Shown here in pieces: positions 14,174 to 15,757 of a stretch of 15,757 nt of DNA. How positions within the stretch are numbered: position 1 is the first letter of the stretch; every line of letters begins with the position of its first letter. A program made the position numbers and the translations under genes. Origin of the DNA: HGM13010 sp934527315 (GTDB lineage Bacteria > Bacillota > Clostridia > Oscillospirales > Oscillospiraceae). The stretch spans positions 1-15,757 of the forward strand of contig CAKTAK010000040.1 of assembly GCA_934527315.1 (NCBI GenBank), read 5' to 3'. Below the pieces are notes generated by a model, which was not told the origin of the DNA, made no database searches, and saw only the letters and a program-made list of their open reading frames with translations.

Positions 14174-15757
14174 TTAGGCTGCTGTGCTTGATGCAGTTTC
14201 CTTTTGGGAGTCACTTCCGCCGGGCTGCATTTGAGGCTGCTGTCCCCGTTCCGGACGTTCCCCTTGCTGTGCGCCCTCCGGCAATTCCGGCGGTGTTCCG
14301 CCGTTTTCCTTATCTCCCTCCGGCGGAGTTCCCATGCCCTCATCATTGGGTCTTTTTCCCGGTTCGCCGCTCATGGAACCAAATCCGCCGCCCATCATGC
14401 CCCCGGAGCCGTAAATCAGGCTATCTGTCAGGGTCACTTCTGTGCTTTCTCCCCCGGCATAGACTGTATATGTGCCGTCCAGCTCCAAATCCGGGCAGCT
14501 GATGACAACGCAGGTATATGCCTTTGCCGGAGTATAGGCAGCAAGTGTTTTTCCGTTTGCATCGGAAACGGAAATCTCCTCGGTGGATTGTTCTCCAACA
14601 GTAAGCAAAATGCTGCCCTGGGTTGAATCGGTCCCGAAATTCTGCGCCATACCGCTGAACCCGGCTGCGATTACCGTGCCGCCGGTAATGGTGGCTGTTC
14701 CGTCATAATCCAAGGCGCTGTCTCCGTCGCTGGTAGGACCGGAAACATAAACCTGTCCGCCGGAAACCAGTATATCTCCGTTGGAATCCAAACCATCTCC
14801 GGTGGCATCAACGGTAACGATTCCACCGGAAATTTCCAGTTTGCAATCCGAACTTCCGCCAAAGCCGCCTGGCATTGACGCGGTACCGTCCGTTGCGTTG
14901 ATGCCGTCATCATCAGACACAATGGAAATGTTTCCGGCTGTAATGGAAATCACTTTTCCCTCCAGGCCTTCATTGCATTGGGATATCTCCATTGTACCCG
15001 GTGCCAACGTCAGCGTTTCATCACTGTGCACACCGTCATCACCGGTTTGAATGGCATAACTGCCGTCTGCGATTGTCACATTGCCGTTGGAATGAACGGC
15101 ATCGTCGCTGCAATTGAGCGTGTAGCTGCCGCCCAAAAGTTCCACCAACGCGCCGCCTTTCAAGCCCTTAGCGCTCACCGTATCGGTAGGCGCCACTGCG
15201 CTGCCGCCCGATGTCACATTCGCGGTCACGTTCCAAGCAAACAATGCCGTTTCCGCTTGAACACCGTCTTCACCGCTGTTCAGCGTCACATTCGAGTCAT
15301 ACAAAACCACGCAGCCTAATGCGGAATCTGCGGTATTGGTGGAACGCAATCCGTCTCCTGCCGATGTGACGGTGATCGTTCCGTTTTGAATCACCAAGCA
15401 GTCTTTCCCGTTGATTCCGTGATTGGCAGCAGTTACCGTAACCGTTGCCGATTCAATTTTTAAGGTATCTTTCCCCGTAATGCCGTTTTTATAACTCGCC
15501 TGCACCGTCAAACTGCCGGAACCGGCAATGATTAAATCGGTTTTGGAAAACAGACAAGCGTCCGGTTCCTCTTCCCCGGTTTGATATGCCGTGCCGTCTG
15601 TTAAGGTGTTTTCGGTGCCATCGGGGAGATAAATCACAGCAGAATCTGCGCTTTTCAGATAAAGCGGGCAGTTATCCGAGCAGCAAATCTCTGCATGATT
15701 CAAGACTAACGTCACATCGTCATCCGGGGCATTGACAACCACACGCCCGGTCAGAGA
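14174..15757 (-). CDS. Cthe_2159/DUF4353-like beta-helix carbohydrate-binding protein (N-terminus off the window)
   Basis: 527 residues are visible and the frame is open to the window edge, so the signal peptide and start lie to the right; the internal GTG at 15742 is not a convincing start. The visible start (VVVNAPDDDVTLVLNHAEI) is the typical first rung of the Cthe_2159 family, whose founding member from Clostridium thermocellum is a cell-surface polysaccharide-binding right-handed beta-helix. Repeated rungs carry D/N-G turns such as GINGKDCLVIQNGTITV, GDGLRS, DDGVHSDETLTL, DDGINATDG and GDGLDSNGDILVSGG, which may bind calcium. The last ~78 residues are a disordered tail rich in Gly, Pro, Glu and Gln (MMGGGFGSM, then TPPEGDKENGG). 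In other Clostridia such genes often neighbour CotH, VTC-domain and DUF4956 genes, which could lie to the right. Ligand unknown. Confidence 0.85.
   Translation of the reverse strand, partial: SLTGRVVVNAPDDDVTLVLNHAEICCSDNCPLYLKSADSAVIYLPDGTENTLTDGTAYQTGEEEPDACLFSKTDLIIAGSGSLTVQASYKNGITGKDTLKIESATVTVTAANHGINGKDCLVIQNGTITVTSAGDGLRSTNTADSALGCVVLYDSNVTLNSGEDGVQAETALFAWNVTANVTSGGSAVAPTDTVSAKGLKGGALVELLGGSYTLNCSDDAVHSNGNVTIADGSYAIQTGDDGVHSDETLTLAPGTMEISQCNEGLEGKVISITAGNISIVSDDDGINATDGTASMPGGFGGSSDCKLEISGGIVTVDATGDGLDSNGDILVSGGQVYVSGPTSDGDSALDYDGTATITGGTVIAAGFSGMAQNFGTDSTQGSILLTVGEQSTEEISVSDANGKTLAAYTPAKAYTCVVISCPDLELDGTYTVYAGGESTEVTLTDSLIYGSGGMMGGGFGSMSGEPGKRPNDEGMGTPPEGDKENGGTPPELPEGAQQGERPERGQQPQMQPGGSDSQKETASSTAA

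Overview
The window looks like a chromosomal segment of a low-to-mid GC Gram-positive anaerobe, most likely a gut Clostridia (Oscillospirales-type). This is inferred from strong AGGAGG-type ribosome binding sites, the dxs-tlyA-nadK gene order, SLH-domain surface proteins, an ECF vitamin transporter and a Cthe_2159-type surface protein. No rRNA, tRNA, CRISPR array, insertion sequence or phage gene was seen.

Left part (1-3539, minus strand): a housekeeping operon dxs-tlyA-nadK reading leftward, with nadK cut by the window edge. dxs starts at TTG and has a good sigma-A-type promoter (3511-3539). dxs and tlyA overlap by ATGA, and tlyA and nadK are 11 bp apart.

Centre (3633-12981, plus strand): the most interesting part. 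A promoter (3633-3661) leads into a cobalamin riboswitch (about 3714-3945), a P13-like hairpin, a terminator with a visible competing antiterminator arm, and a second terminator-like hairpin. Five same-strand genes follow: (A) a 994-aa secreted SLH protein combining two DUF4430 (transcobalamin beta-like) domains with an alpha/alpha-toroid like the transcobalamin/intrinsic-factor alpha domain; (B) a 533-aa secreted toroid protein with SLH repeats; (C) a 219-aa membrane-anchored DUF4430 protein; (D) an EcfT transmembrane component; (E) an 870-aa fusion of two ECF ATPase domains with a multi-pass CbrT-like substrate-binding domain. My reading is a B12 capture-and-import pathway: wall-bound and membrane-bound transcobalamin-like proteins catch the corrinoid and pass it to a dedicated ECF transporter, with the set shut off by cobalamin. 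The riboswitch and transporter classes are established; the surface relay is inference.

Right part (12982-15757): nth (endonuclease III) on the plus strand with its own likely promoter, a bidirectional terminator shared with a small minus-strand lipoprotein gene, and then a partial minus-strand gene for a Cthe_2159/DUF4353-like beta-helix carbohydrate-binding surface protein running off the right edge.
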